Shown here: one piece after another, positions 49,784 to 60,031 of the stretch
Layout: each line of letters begins with the position of its first letter
Numbering within the stretch: the first letter of the stretch is position 1
Assembly (NCBI RefSeq): GCF_030698125.1
Contig: NZ_JAUYNV010000001.1
Location: 43,094 to 107,093, forward strand
Direction: 5' to 3'
DNA: 64,000 nt
From: Methyloversatilis sp.
GTDB taxonomy: Bacteria; Pseudomonadota; Gammaproteobacteria; Burkholderiales; Rhodocyclaceae
The notes under the pieces: model-generated
Databases searched by the model: none
Seen by the model: only the letters and a program-made list of their open reading frames with translations
Told to the model about the DNA's origin: nothing
Program-made: the position numbers and the translations under genes

Positions 49784-51115
49784 ATGCAGACAGCGCAAGC
49801 GCCCATCGCCATCGACCTGTTGATCGAGGCCCGCTGGATCATCCCGGTCGAACCGGCCGGGGTGCTGCTCGAACATCACGCCGTTGCGGTCAGCAACGGC
49901 CGCATCGTTGATCTCCTGCCAGCTGAAGAAGCACGCCAGCGCTACGCACCGGTCGAACTCCGGACGCTGGACGAGCATGTGTTGATTCCGGGCCTGGTCA
50001 ATGCACACAGCCACGCCGCGATGAATCTGCTGCGAGGCTACGCCGACGACCTGCCGCTGATGCGCTGGCTGACCGAGAACATATGGCCGGCCGAGCAGGA
50101 ACACGTGAGCCACGACTTCGTCCGCGACGGAACCGCGCTTGCCTGCGCTGAAATGCTGCGCGGCGGCATCACCTGCTTCAACGACATGTACTTCTTCCCG
50201 GACGCTGCTGCCGAAGCTGCGATCGATCTTGGCATGCGCGCCGCCCTGGGCATTGTGGTGATCGAGTTTCCCAGCGCCTGGGCCAGCGACGCCGATCAGT
50301 ACATCAGCCGAGGGCTCGCGGTGAGGGATCACTACAAATCCCATCCGCTGCTTCACTTCACATTGTCGCCGCATGCACCCTACACGGTCTCCGACACCAC
50401 GTTCGAGCGCATCCGCACTCTGGCAGAGCAACTTGATCTGCCCGTCCACATCCATGTGCACGAGACACAATGCGAAATCGAGCAGAGCATTGCCCAACAC
50501 GGCGTGAGGCCGCTTGAACGTCTGCGCCGGCTTGGGCTGATCGGCCCCGGACTGATCGCGGTGCACGCGGTGCATCTGGACGGCGACGAAATCGCGCTGC
50601 TGGCCCGCGAAGGTGCAAGCGTCACGCACTGCCCCACTTCCAACATGAAACTTGCAAGCGGGGCCGCGCCTGTCACAGCGCTGTTGAGGGCGGGCGTCAA
50701 TGTCAGTCTCGGCAGCGACGGGGCCGCCAGCAACAACCGGCTTGACCTCTTTCAGGAGATGCGCCAGACAGGGCTTCTTGCCAAGCTGACCACGGGCGAC
50801 GCGGCTGCGTTGCCGGCGACACAGTTGTTGCAAATGGCAACACTGGGTGGCGCGCGCGCGCTCGGTCTCGATCACCTTATCGGATCGATCAGCCCGGGCA
50901 AGTCGGCCGATCTCTGCGCCGTGGCCTTCGACGCAATGGAAACGCGGCCCTGTTACGCGCCCCTTTCGCACATTGTTTACGCCGCCGGTCGGGAACATGT
51001 CAGCGAAGTATGGGTCGCAGGAGAAGCCCGCGTCAGCCGTGGCATTCTGTTGCACCCGCACAACAACGAATTGAAGGCGCGCGGGCGGCTGTGGCAAACT
51101 AAGGTGATTAAATAA
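49784..51115 (+). CDS. TRZ/ATZ-family amidohydrolase
   Basis: This 443-residue enzyme belongs to the metal-dependent amidohydrolases close to S-adenosylhomocysteine/5'-methylthioadenosine deaminase. It has the metal-site NAHSHAAMNLLRG, HVHETQCEIEQ, the central HAVHLDG and GSDGAASNN. The natural substrate may be 5'-methylthioadenosine or S-adenosylhomocysteine; the exact one is not decided by sequence. The ATG at 49784 is chosen from the conserved start. It diverges from gyrA. Confidence 0.85.
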   Translation: MQTAQAPIAIDLLIEARWIIPVEPAGVLLEHHAVAVSNGRIVDLLPAEEARQRYAPVELRTLDEHVLIPGLVNAHSHAAMNLLRGYADDLPLMRWLTENIWPAEQEHVSHDFVRDGTALACAEMLRGGITCFNDMYFFPDAAAEAAIDLGMRAALGIVVIEFPSAWASDADQYISRGLAVRDHYKSHPLLHFTLSPHAPYTVSDTTFERIRTLAEQLDLPVHIHVHETQCEIEQSIAQHGVRPLERLRRLGLIGPGLIAVHAVHLDGDEIALLAREGASVTHCPTSNMKLASGAAPVTALLRAGVNVSLGSDGAASNNRLDLFQEMRQTGLLAKLTTGDAAALPATQLLQMATLGGARALGLDHLIGSISPGKSADLCAVAFDAMETRPCYAPLSHIVYAAGREHVSEVWVAGEARVSRGILLHPHNNELKARGRLWQTKVIK

Positions 51116-51253
51116 CGGCTTGCCGCTGCCGTTCTGGCGGATATCGCTGGTGATCGTGGTTTCAGCAAAGACATTGCGGGCGTTTCGACCGGAATCTTGC
51201 GAATCCATGGAAGGTCCGATTTACAACCGATTCAAGTCTCATATGAGGGGATC

Positions 51254-51994
51254 ATGCTAAAACAACTGACGCAAAAACCGCTGCTCATCGCTCTGCTCGC
51301 CGCTTCCGCCGGCTTTGCTTCGAATGCATCCGCGGCTGAAGACATCAAGGTCGACCCGAAAATCCAGGCCCACGTCCCGTACGTGATCGACAGCCGCGGC
51401 GTTGTTGTTCGCAGCGCAACCGGCCTGTGCTGGAGAACCGGATTCTGGACCCCGGCCTACGCCGCGTCAGTGCCTGCAGTCGGCTGCGCCTGCGACAAGG
51501 ACCTGCTGCCGAAGGATGTTTGCGAGCCGCCCGCTCCGGTTGCTGCCCCGGCACCGAAGGCCGAACCGGCACCAGCACCGGCACCGGCACCGAAGCCCGC
51601 CGCGCAGAAGATCACCCTGTCGGCTGACGCCCTGTTCGACTTCGACAAGGCCGTGCTGCGCCAAGAAGGCAAGGACAAGATCGATGACGTGGTCAGCAAG
51701 CTCGGTTCCATCGACCTTGAAGTGATCATTGCCGTCGGCCACGCCGACCGAATCGGCAAGGAAAAGTACAACCAGACGCTGTCCGAGAAGCGCGCAGCTG
51801 CGGTCAAGGACTACATCGTCAGCAAGGGCGTCGAAGCTAACCGTGTGTACACGGAAGGCAAGGGCGAATCGCAGCCGGTTACGGGCGATGCCTGCATGAA
51901 GATGGGCGCAGAAAACTTCCGCAACAAGAAGCTGGTGAATTGCCTCCAGCCTGACCGTCGCGTGGATATCGAAATCATCGGCACCCAGAAGTAA
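51254..51994 (+). CDS. ompA: OmpA-family outer-membrane protein
   Basis: The 246-residue product has a signal peptide (1-27, cleavage after ASA), a short N-terminal region with three conserved Cys, an Ala-Pro linker (about 95-115) and a C-terminal OmpA peptidoglycan-binding domain (LFDFDKAVLRQEGKDKIDDVV, then VGHADRIG and SEKRAAAVKDYIVSKGV). It lacks a classical 8-strand barrel, so it is the short OmpA type typical of betaproteobacteria before ubiG. ATGAGGGG lies before the start. Confidence 0.9.
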   Translation: MLKQLTQKPLLIALLAASAGFASNASAAEDIKVDPKIQAHVPYVIDSRGVVVRSATGLCWRTGFWTPAYAASVPAVGCACDKDLLPKDVCEPPAPVAAPAPKAEPAPAPAPAPKPAAQKITLSADALFDFDKAVLRQEGKDKIDDVVSKLGSIDLEVIIAVGHADRIGKEKYNQTLSEKRAAAVKDYIVSKGVEANRVYTEGKGESQPVTGDACMKMGAENFRNKKLVNCLQPDRRVDIEIIGTQK

Positions 51995-52011
51995 GCGGGT
52001 CCCTTGATCTG

Positions 52012-52042
52012 AAAAGCCCTGCATTCGTGCAGGGCTTTTTTT
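52012..52042 (+). terminator. Rho-independent terminator after ompA
   Basis: A 12-bp perfect stem (52012-52023 with 52028-52039) around a TTCG tetraloop, followed by T run, 17 bp after the stop codon. Confidence 0.92.
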
Positions 52043-52114
52043 CGCCTGGCTTTTCCGGAGGCTGCGTATACCATCGGCTGAAACCGATGAACGTCTTGCC
52101 CTGTCCATACGCAC

Positions 52115-52822
52115 ATGACTACTCAACAGAACGCCGATCCGCTCGAGCTCGAAAAGTTTTCCGAGCTCGCGCACCGCTGGTGGGATCCGGAATCGGAATT
52201 TCGCCCGCTGCATGAAATCAACCCTCTGCGCCTCGACTGGATAGACCGCTGCGTCGGCATCGCCGGCAAGCAAGTGCTCGACGTTGGGTGCGGCGGTGGC
52301 ATCCTGTCGGAAAGCATGGCAGCGCGCGGCGCTGTGGTGACCGGCATCGATCTCGGCGAAAAAGCGCTGTCGGTCGCGCGCCTGCATTTGCTGGAAAGCG
52401 GCCGCATCGTGCGGTACGTACTCGAGTCCGCCGAAGACCACGCACGGGAAAATGCCGGCCAGTACGATGTGGTCACCTGCATGGAAATGCTGGAACACGT
52501 GCCCGATCCGGCGAGCACGATACGCGCCTGCGCAACAATGGTGCGCCCGGGCGGCACAGTCTTCTTCTCGACGCTCAACCGCAACCCGAAGTCCTGGCTG
52601 TTCGCCATCGTCGGTGCAGAATATGTCCTGCGCCTGTTGCCGCGCGGTACGCACGAATACGAAAAATTCATCAAACCGTCCGAACTCGCGCAGGACGCGC
52701 GAGCGGCAGGGCTGCGTGAAGCCGAGCTGATGGGGATGAGTTACAACCCGCTTACCAAGGTGTATTCGCTAGGTCGCGACACCTCAGTCAATTACCTGAT
52801 GCGATGCGTGCGCGATGAATGA
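52115..52822 (+). CDS. ubiG: ubiquinone biosynthesis O-methyltransferase UbiG
   Basis: Performs both O-methylation steps in ubiquinone synthesis. The 235-residue product has [19 protein letters not shown], the SAM motif [13 protein letters not shown] and [22 protein letters not shown]. It overlaps gph by 8 bp. Confidence 0.97.
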   Translation: MTTQQNADPLELEKFSELAHRWWDPESEFRPLHEINPLRLDWIDRCVGIAGKQVLDVGCGGGILSESMAARGAVVTGIDLGEKALSVARLHLLESGRIVRYVLESAEDHARENAGQYDVVTCMEMLEHVPDPASTIRACATMVRPGGTVFFSTLNRNPKSWLFAIVGAEYVLRLLPRGTHEYEKFIKPSELAQDARAAGLREAELMGMSYNPLTKVYSLGRDTSVNYLMRCVRDE

Positions 52823-53474
52823 ATTGCGTACGCGTGGTGTGCTGTTCGACCTGGACGGAACACTGGCCGACACCGCGCCCGACCTCGGCGGCGCGCTGAA
52901 CCGGTTGCGCAGCGAATCCGGCCTGCCTGAACTGCCACCCGAAGTGCTGCGGCCACACACTTCGGCCGGCGCACGCGGCCTGATCGGCGCCGGATTCGGG
53001 ATCACCCCGGACGACGAGCGCTATGCCGCCCTCGCCAGTCGGTTCCTGACGATTTACGAAACCGCGCTATGCGTCCAGACCCGCTTGTTTGAAGGCATGG
53101 GTGAAGTTCTGACCCGACTCGAACTCGCAAGCCTGCCCTGGGGCGTAGTCACGAACAAGGCGGCGCGCTTCACGCTGCCATTGATGCGCGAACTCGGTCT
53201 GCACGAACGCGCGTCCAGCATTGTCAGCGGTGACAGCGTCCCCGTGCCGAAACCGGATCCTGCAGGCCTGATTCTCGCGGCAGAGGAGATGGAAGTTGAC
53301 CCGGCACGCTGCATCTACGTCGGCGATGACCTGCGCGACATCGACGCCGGGCGGGCCGCCGGCATGCGCACCGTTACGGCCGCCTTCGGCTATCTCGGCA
53401 GCGGCACGCACTACCGCGACTGGGGTGCCGACCACATCATCCACCACCCGCTCGAACTGCTCACCCTCTTGTAA
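52815..53474 (+). CDS. gph: phosphoglycolate phosphatase
   Basis: HAD-family enzyme that removes 2-phosphoglycolate. The 219-residue product has the nucleophile motif [10 protein letters not shown], motif II region VVTNKAARF, the Lys in VPKPDP and motif [19 protein letters not shown]. The ubiG-gph pairing is usual. The ssrA promoter overlaps its 3' end. Confidence 0.95.
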   Translation: MNELRTRGVLFDLDGTLADTAPDLGGALNRLRSESGLPELPPEVLRPHTSAGARGLIGAGFGITPDDERYAALASRFLTIYETALCVQTRLFEGMGEVLTRLELASLPWGVVTNKAARFTLPLMRELGLHERASSIVSGDSVPVPKPDPAGLILAAEEMEVDPARCIYVGDDLRDIDAGRAAGMRTVTAAFGYLGSGTHYRDWGADHIIHHPLELLTLL

Positions 53475-53497
53475 TCACCGTCGGGTGGTACCATATG
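53469..53497 (+). promoter_or_regulatory. predicted sigma-70 promoter of ssrA
   Basis: TTGTAA (53469-53474), a 17-bp spacer and CATATG (53492-53497) place transcription at about 53506, the exact 5' end of the tmRNA. The -35 element overlaps the end of gph. Confidence 0.5.
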
Positions 53498-53505
53498 CGT
53501 GCTGA

Positions 53506-53868
53506 GGGGGCGACCTGGTCTCGACGTGGGTCGCGAAGCAGCGCAGGGCATACCGAGGGTCGGAGTACCTCGTAAATCCAACCGAAAATTAGATAGTCGC
53601 CAACGACGAATCTTACGCTCTGGCCGCTTAAGGCCGGACGCTGCACCGACTGATTAGCGGGTCGGGCCGGGCAACCGGTCGCAGCGCCATTAACAGCTAA
53701 AGTAAGGATGCACTCCGCCGCGTGGTGCATCACGAAAACCAAGCGGATCGCCTTTCATCAGCCTGCCGGGTCGGCGGGTGACGGGTTAGACCAAATGGCC
53801 AGGCTAAGTATGTAGAACTGTCTGTGTAGGGCTTGCGGACGCGGGTTCGATTCCCGCCGCCTCCACCA
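53506..53868 (+). ncRNA. ssrA: transfer-messenger RNA (one-piece)
   Basis: tmRNA rescues stalled ribosomes with SmpB. The 363-nt gene has an acceptor stem GGGGGCG with CGCCTCC, a T arm GCGGGTTCGATTCCCGC and encoded CCA (53866-53868). The tag reading frame runs 53599-53631: GCC to TAA, giving ANDESYALAA after the tmRNA-borne Ala. It is a single continuous molecule, not a permuted two-piece form. A terminator follows. Confidence 0.96.
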
Positions 53869-53878
53869 ATCGAACGAT

Positions 53879-53907
53879 AACCCACTGATTCGTCAGTGGG
53901 TTTTTCG
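53879..53907 (+). terminator. Rho-independent terminator of ssrA
   Basis: A 10-bp stem AACCCACTGA/TCAGTGGGTT (53879-53888 with 53893-53902) around TTCG, then T-rich. It may also serve the opposing GGDEF-EAL gene. Confidence 0.88.
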
Positions 53908-53934
53908 TTTCTGCCGTTGACCAGGACGGTTTCC

Positions 53935-56452
53935 TCACGTCGGTATGTCGCAGGCTGGTGCGTGGTTCGCCGCATCCATAGGCCCATTAACCGCTGCGCC
54001 ATTTCGTTCGCGCACCATCTGTATGAAGGCAGACGATCCGCAGGGTCTTGAGAACAGGAAGCCCTGGTAGGCGTCACAGCCGCGTTTTTCGAGGAAAGCG
54101 ACCTGGGCCGGGGTTTCGACGCCTTCGGCCACGGTGCGCAAGCCGAGCTTCTGGGCGAGTGCGAGGATGGCGTCGACCAGCACATCATCACTGGCATCAA
54201 CTTCGATGTCGTGGATGAAACTGCGGTCGATCTTGAGCGTGCGCACCGGAAACTGCTTGAGCTTGCTGAGCGACGAGTAGCCGGTACCAAAGTCGTCAAT
54301 GGTCAGGTGCACACCCAGCGCAGCAAGACGGTGCAGGGTTTCGAGCGCTTGATCGACGTGCTCCATGATCGAGCTTTCGGTGATTTCAAGATGCAGCAGC
54401 GACGCTGGACACTGGCTGTCCGCAAGTGCCTGCGCGACCGATTCATCGAGCGAAGGTACGCTGAACTGGCGCGCCGACAGATTGACCGCCACCGGAATAT
54501 CCCCCAGTCCGAGCGTCCGCCAGACCTGCGCCTGACGGCAGGCCTCGCGCAGCACCCACTGGCCGATCGGCACGATGAGCCCGGTTTCCTCGGCGATCGG
54601 TATGAACTGGATCGGCGACACCAGCCCGCGCTGCGGATCCTGCCAGCGGACAAGCGCTTCGGCCGACGTAACAAGACCGCTGCGCGCATCGATGATGGCC
54701 TGGAAGTGCAGTCGCAGCTCGCCCTGATCAAGCGCGCGGCGCAGGCCGGCTTCGACCTGCAGACGCTCAACCATCACCTGCATCATTTCGGGCGTGAAGA
54801 ATGCCATGGCGTTCCCGCCCTGATCCTTGGCACGGTACATCGCCGTATCGGCGTGCTGCAGCAACGCATCGGCGGTGGCACCATCGCGTGGAAAGACAGC
54901 GATGCCCAGACTGGTCGTGACTGACAGGACCTGCAGACCGACCTCGACCGGCGCTGCAAGTGCGCACAGTATCTTCCGCGCCACCGGCACGATGTGGTCC
55001 GCATCGGCCATGTCGGCGAGCACGACGACAAACTCGTCACCGCCCAGCCGCGCCACGGTATCGCCCTCGCGCACGCACCGGCTCAGACGACCCGCAACTT
55101 CCTGCAGCAGCAGGTCGCCCTGGCTGTGCCCCAGGCTGTCGTTCACCGTCTTGAACCGGTCGAGGTCCAGCATCAGCACGCCCGCTACGCGATTCACACG
55201 TCGCGCGTGGGCCCAGTGCATGGCCTAGCCGGTCAGTAAGCATGTGACGATTGGCCAGGCCGGTCAGCGCATCGATGCACGCCTGCCGCTCCAGCGCCTC
55301 GTTGTTGCGGGCAATTTGCTGACGTTGCTGGTCCAGCGAACACGCCATGCGGTCAAGTGCCTGCATGACCTCGCCGAGTTCGCCCCGCGGATACTGCGCG
55401 TCGCCCGGGAGGCTGTAATCGCCGGCATCCACCCGCGAGATCGCCTGCATCAGACGCATGGTCTGCCGTCGCACCGCAAACTCGCCCAGTACGGCGGCGC
55501 TGGCAAAAATGAGCACTGCCAGCGCAACGAGCGCTCCGAGCGCCCGCCTGAACTGGCTGTCTATTCGTTCGTTCAGATCGGCCTCTGGCACACTCAGCGC
55601 GAGATGCAGATCTGCGGCCGGCGTACGCGGCAGCGCAGAACGCGCCCAGATGCGGGCGCCCGATCCCGGATCCAGAGTTTCGGTGCGCCCCGGACTGGCC
55701 GCCAGCATGAATCGGCGCGGCGCGGGTCCGATATCCATCGCAGCCTGCTGAGCACCGGGGAAATCCATGACGATGGAACCATCATGGTTCCAGACCTGGA
55801 AATGCATGCGCGCATAAGGCAGCGCCTTGGCCACCGCGCGGCCGTATGTATCCATATCCAGCGACGCAAGCAGGATGTAGCGCAGCGCGCCGTCCGCCGC
55901 GCGCACCGGATAGGCGATCTGCAACACGCCCTTGCCGGTCAGACGCCCGATCACCGGTTCCACCACCGGGCCATCCGAGCTCAGCGCCCGCTGGAAGTAG
56001 CCCCGGTCATCCAGCTGCAGCGTACGACCACTGCGCAGCGAGTCGCAGTGCAGCCGGCCGTCTGGCAGGATGGTCAGGATGCCCGTGTACTGGGGATGTT
56101 CCTTCAGCACGTCGGCAAGAAAGGCCGAGCACGCTACCTCGTCATCACTGCCAACGACGCCCACGCGACCCAGACCGAAAAGCAACTGGGCCGTGCCGGC
56201 GATCCTGTCGTCGAGTTCGCCGGCAATGATGTCGGTACGCGCGATGAGTTGCTCGCGCGCCTGCGCCACAGTGGCGCTGCGGTTTTCCAGCAGCAGCCAG
56301 AGCATGGCGAGCACCGGCAACACGGAGGCCGCCAGCGCCAGCAGCAATATGCGCGTACGCAGACTCACGCCAGAGCGCCGCGGGAGGATCGATCCGCCTT
56401 CATGCCGTGCACCGCCTCCCTGATCATGGCCCGGATTCCAGCTCGTGATCAT
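53935..56452 (-). pseudogene. frameshifted GGDEF-EAL membrane protein
   Basis: Two overlapping frames form one gene broken by one base. From 56452 the protein has a membrane helix (about 27-45), a periplasmic Cache-like sensor region, a second helix, a HAMP domain and the start of a GGDEF domain (ALTGLANRHMLTDRLGHAL). It then shifts at GGGCCC (55209-55214). The other frame continues with VAGVLMLDLDRFKTVNDSLGH, I-site REGD, RLGGDEF and a full EAL domain (EALVRWQDP, then TIDDFGTGYSSLSKLK). Removing one base there restores GHALAHARRVNRVAG. It could be a true mutation or a sequencing error. If repaired it would be a c-di-GMP cyclase/phosphodiesterase of about 830 residues. Confidence 0.88.
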
Positions 56453-56647
56453 GATATCGGCTTGAATCTTCAACACTGAAGATTCGGCGGGGTGGTCTGT
56501 CGCAGCGCCTGTAAGCACCCAGGAATTGGGCGGTCGATCGTGCAGCCGTTCCGGCTTCCGGTCTTGTGGATGGCGGACGCGGGACGCCCGCCCGGACAAA
56601 TGCTGCTTACACGCCCGTCACCCCTGACGTGTCAAGCAGGCACTCTT

Positions 56648-57637
56648 TCAGTTGCCTCGAACCATCGCCATCACCCGGCCCATGTCCAGTGTTTCGGCCT
56701 GCTGTCGAATCTGTGGCAGGTACTGCGTCTGCATCTGCTTCGCCGGCGCGAGCAGGTTCTGGAAGGTATCGCGCAGCATCGTGGTATTCATCACGCGACC
56801 GCCGGCGTAATAGCGCTTCGCCAGTTGCCCGAGCGCGTAGGTGGTGGCGAACGAAAACGCCATCCCGGTCGCCGCGCCGCCCAGCTTGCCGAAGGTCTTG
56901 CCGGCCGCCTTTCCCAGCAGGCCGCCAAGCAGCTTGCGGCCGAACTGTTCGAGGTATTGCGACGTGAGCCCGACGCCGGCCGCGGCGATGAACTCCCGGA
57001 TGTGGCCCTGATCCAGCGTCACACCGTGCGCCTTGCCGATGCCATAGACCATCTTGACCTGCAGAGGGATGATGGCCATCGACGCCCAGGACTGCGGCAG
57101 CAGCTCCAGCGCACCATTGATCAGCGAGTGGTTGAGGATGGATTTGTCGAGTTCGGCCTCCGGCACCGACGACTGGAACACTGTCGCCCCCACCGCCGCA
57201 GGTGCCGGCACCACCGGACGCGTTGCGTCACCGGCGGACACCGGCACCGCCACCTCGCTTGATGCCACGATGGCATCGACTTCGGCGTCAAAGTTGGCCA
57301 CCTGCTGCGCATCGAGCAGCAGACGGGTCTTCAGATCGCCAAGAAAGCGCTGTTCCGCTTCGCTCTGCCGGCCATCGGCGTCGCAGACGCACACCGCCAT
57401 TTCATAAGCGAGCTGGCGCTGGCCCACGTCGGTCAGCGCGGCGATGCGCGCATCGAGCGAAACGCGCCTGAGCAGCACGTCCTGATAGACGCGTCCCAGA
57501 TCGGCGCCGCCCGCTTCCCCTGAAATGGATTCGGCGATACGGCGGATTTCATCTCGTTCGCGGTCATGCTTGCTACCGTCGGCGAGCGCTGCATGCAGCA
57601 CGATGGCCAGCAGGGCGCTCTGTTCTTCGGGCTTCAT
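56648..57637 (-). CDS. TerB-like / DUF697-like membrane-associated protein
   Basis: This 329-residue protein has an acidic N-terminal TerB-like region (about 1-125; EEQSALLAIVLHAALADGSKHDRERDEI, VCVCDADGRQSEAEQRFL), then a linker and a C-terminal region resembling DUF697/YcjF (about 170-290) with Gly-rich hydrophobic segments (GGLLGKAAGKTFGKLGGAATGMAFSFATTYALG). Both are loosely tied to envelope stress. I cannot name a function. It lies 43 bp after htpX on the same strand, probably co-transcribed. Confidence 0.6.
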   Translation of the reverse strand: MKPEEQSALLAIVLHAALADGSKHDRERDEIRRIAESISGEAGGADLGRVYQDVLLRRVSLDARIAALTDVGQRQLAYEMAVCVCDADGRQSEAEQRFLGDLKTRLLLDAQQVANFDAEVDAIVASSEVAVPVSAGDATRPVVPAPAAVGATVFQSSVPEAELDKSILNHSLINGALELLPQSWASMAIIPLQVKMVYGIGKAHGVTLDQGHIREFIAAAGVGLTSQYLEQFGRKLLGGLLGKAAGKTFGKLGGAATGMAFSFATTYALGQLAKRYYAGGRVMNTTMLRDTFQNLLAPAKQMQTQYLPQIRQQAETLDMGRVMAMVRGN

Positions 57638-57680
57638 GCCGTCACTCCGGTTGGGTTACTCGACTGCATCGCTGACGCAC

Positions 57681-58556
57681 TCATTGCGCAGCCTTCAGCG
57701 CAGCGATGCGTTCTTCCAGCGGCGGGTGCGTCATGAACAGGCGCTTGAGGCCGCCATTGCCGCCGCCCGCGATGCCGAACGCGGCCATCTTGTCGGGCAG
57801 CGGCTGCGGATGCAGCGAGTTCAGGCGCTCCAGCGCGGCGATCATGTTGCTGCGGCCGGCCAGTCGTGCGCCGCCGGTGTCGGCACGGAATTCGCGACGA
57901 CGCGAAAACCACATGACGATGATGGATGCGAGAACGCCGAGGATCAGTTCGGCCACGATCATGGTGACGAAAAAGGCCGGGCCATGACCGTTTTCGTTCT
58001 TGAACACGACCCGGTCGACCGTATGGCCGATGACGCGCGACAGGAACATCACGAAGGTATTCACGACGCCCTGTATCAGCGCGAGCGTAACCATGTCGCC
58101 GTTGGCGGCGTGCGCCACCTCGTGCCCGATGACCGCTTCGGCCTCGGCACGGGTCATCTGCTGCAACAGGCCGCTGGACACTGCGATGAGCGAACTGTTC
58201 TTGCTCATTCCCGTAGCAAACGCATTCACGTCGGGCGCATCGTAGATACCGACCTCGGGCATCTTGATGCCGGCTTCTTCCGAATACTTGCGCACCGTCT
58301 CATACAGCCAGAACTCGGTCGAGTTCGCCGGCGTTTCGATCACCCGCACGCCCATCGCCCTCTTGGCCGTCCATTTCGAGATGGCGAGCGAAATCAGCGA
58401 GCCGCCGAAACCCATCACAGCGGCGAAAATCAGCAAAGAGCCCAGGTTGAGCCCGTTCTCGTTCAGGTAGGGCTCGACGCCCAGCAAACGCATGGTGATG
58501 GACAGGACCAGCACGATGGCCATGTTGGTGGCGAGGAACAGCAGGACGCGTTTCAT
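57681..58556 (-). CDS. htpX: membrane protease HtpX
   Basis: HtpX is a zinc metalloprotease in the inner membrane that degrades misfolded membrane proteins together with FtsH. The 291-residue product has N-terminal helices (about 4-21 and 35-55), the active site HEVAH (in [16 protein letters not shown]), two further helices and REFRAD. The ATG at 58556 is the family start. Confidence 0.96.
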   Translation of the reverse strand: MKRVLLFLATNMAIVLVLSITMRLLGVEPYLNENGLNLGSLLIFAAVMGFGGSLISLAISKWTAKRAMGVRVIETPANSTEFWLYETVRKYSEEAGIKMPEVGIYDAPDVNAFATGMSKNSSLIAVSSGLLQQMTRAEAEAVIGHEVAHAANGDMVTLALIQGVVNTFVMFLSRVIGHTVDRVVFKNENGHGPAFFVTMIVAELILGVLASIIVMWFSRRREFRADTGGARLAGRSNMIAALERLNSLHPQPLPDKMAAFGIAGGGNGGLKRLFMTHPPLEERIAALKAAQ

Positions 58557-58868
58557 GGCGTGAATCTCCTTTTTCTTCGGCGGGCAACGCGCACCGCCTT
58601 CGGTGAATCGGCGTGGCGCACCGGGGCGCAACACGTGTCAGTGTCCGATACTAGTGCTGCGTCAAACATCGAACAATACGAACTAGACTACGTTTAACTT
58701 CCTTCTTTCAGAAGTTTTGACCACTTGAGAAGATCGGCGCATATCCACGCCGGTCCGGCGCGACAGCCAGGCATCGTCCGCTGTCCGTCGCTCATCCGCC
58801 ACAGACTGATTTTGCGCCGCAGCATCCGAATGCGCATACTGTGACCTGAACGAAGCCGGAGTGTTTTC
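58557..58868. other. divergent intergenic region
   Basis: This 312-bp gap separates htpX (minus) from the depolymerase-like gene (plus) and must hold both promoters. No convincing consensus, repeat or small gene is visible. Confidence 0.4.
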
Positions 58869-60005
58869 ATGCCTGTCACTGCTGTACGGATCCGGGTGCT
58901 CGGAGCACTCGTCGCACTTCTTCTCTCACCGCTCGCACCGGCGCTTGACTCACCGCCGCCGCTGAACCTCGATCAACGGCATTTCACCGTCTCGGGCTTG
59001 TCGTCCGGCGCCGCCATGGCGGTGCAGATGGGTGTTGCGCATTCGTCGCGGGTGCGCGGCATCGGCATCGTGTCCGGGCCGCCCTATCTGTGCGCGCAGG
59101 GTTTCGTCACCAAGGCGACCAATGACTGCCTGACGCTGGGTCGCACCTGGTTGCGCGAACTGTTCGGACCGATGTTCGGGCTGTCGCTGTTCAGTTCGGG
59201 CGAGCGCGACATCGAAGTGCAGGACCTGATCGCCGACACGAAGAAGCTGGCGCAGCGCGAACGCATCGACCCTGTCTCCAACATGGCCGGCCAACGCATC
59301 TGGGAATACCGCGGCAGCGAAGACCGCGTGGTCGGCGCCAAGGCATCGGCAGCGCAGCACACCTTTTTCCTGCATTTCAACGGTCTGATCGTGCGCGGAG
59401 AGCCGCGCGCCACGCCGCATACCCTGCCGACGAACGATCCCGCGCAGGGCGCGTGCGACGCCAGCGACGAGGATTTCGTCAGCGGCTGTGATTTCGATGC
59501 CGCCGGCTTCATGCTGCGCAGCCTGTACAAGAAGCCGCGCGCCCGGGCGGACGACGGCGCCGGCCAGTGGTACGCGCTGCGCCAGGCCGACTACGTTCCG
59601 GTCACACCCGGCATGGCCGATCCCGAAGCCGCAATGCGCATGCTGGGTCTGGCCGAATCGGCTCATGTATTCGTGCCCGAGCGTTGCCGGGACGAAAAGT
59701 GCGGCATCCATGTCGCGCTGCACGGTTGCCGGCAGGGCATGACGGACGAAAGTTTCCAGGCCTTCAGCGAAGGCGGGGGCTACACGCGCTGGGCCGGGCC
59801 ACTCCGTCTGGTGCTGCTGTTTCCGCGCGTCGGCGCGATCAAGCCGCTGGAACGCGGCAGCTGGGATAGCGTTGGCAATCCGATGGGCTGCTGGGACTGG
59901 TGGGGCTACACCACGCCGACCGACCTGCACGGCTACGCCACGCGCGATGCGCCGCAGATCCGCACACTGATGAATATGGTGGACAAACTCGGCAAGCCTG
60001 AATAA
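58869..60005 (+). CDS. type 2 short-chain PHA (PHB) depolymerase-like esterase
   Basis: This 378-residue exported protein (signal peptide about 1-25) matches extracellular type 2 short-chain-length polyhydroxyalkanoate depolymerases. The nucleophile sits in GLSSGAAMAVQM. Other expected features are DPVSNMAGQRIWEYRGSEDRVV (acid region) and a late HVALHGCRQGM oxyanion-type motif. The late placement of LHGCRQ is typical of type 2. A substrate-binding or linker domain is absent, so it may act on soluble or amorphous PHB rather than crystalline polymer. The ATG has CGGAG 6-8 bp upstream. Confidence 0.85.
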   Translation: MPVTAVRIRVLGALVALLLSPLAPALDSPPPLNLDQRHFTVSGLSSGAAMAVQMGVAHSSRVRGIGIVSGPPYLCAQGFVTKATNDCLTLGRTWLRELFGPMFGLSLFSSGERDIEVQDLIADTKKLAQRERIDPVSNMAGQRIWEYRGSEDRVVGAKASAAQHTFFLHFNGLIVRGEPRATPHTLPTNDPAQGACDASDEDFVSGCDFDAAGFMLRSLYKKPRARADDGAGQWYALRQADYVPVTPGMADPEAAMRMLGLAESAHVFVPERCRDEKCGIHVALHGCRQGMTDESFQAFSEGGGYTRWAGPLRLVLLFPRVGAIKPLERGSWDSVGNPMGCWDWWGYTTPTDLHGYATRDAPQIRTLMNMVDKLGKPE

Positions 60006-60031
60006 GCGACACCACTGGGCCGGCGAAGCGC

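Noticed and set aside
53869..53934. Genomic island insertion at the ssrA 3' end
   Set aside because: No integrase gene, no repeated ssrA end, and a normal terminator directly follows.
55209..55214. Programmed ribosomal frameshift in the GGDEF-EAL gene
   Set aside because: GGGCCC is not a typical slippery heptamer and no stimulatory structure is evident; a mutation or sequencing error is simpler.
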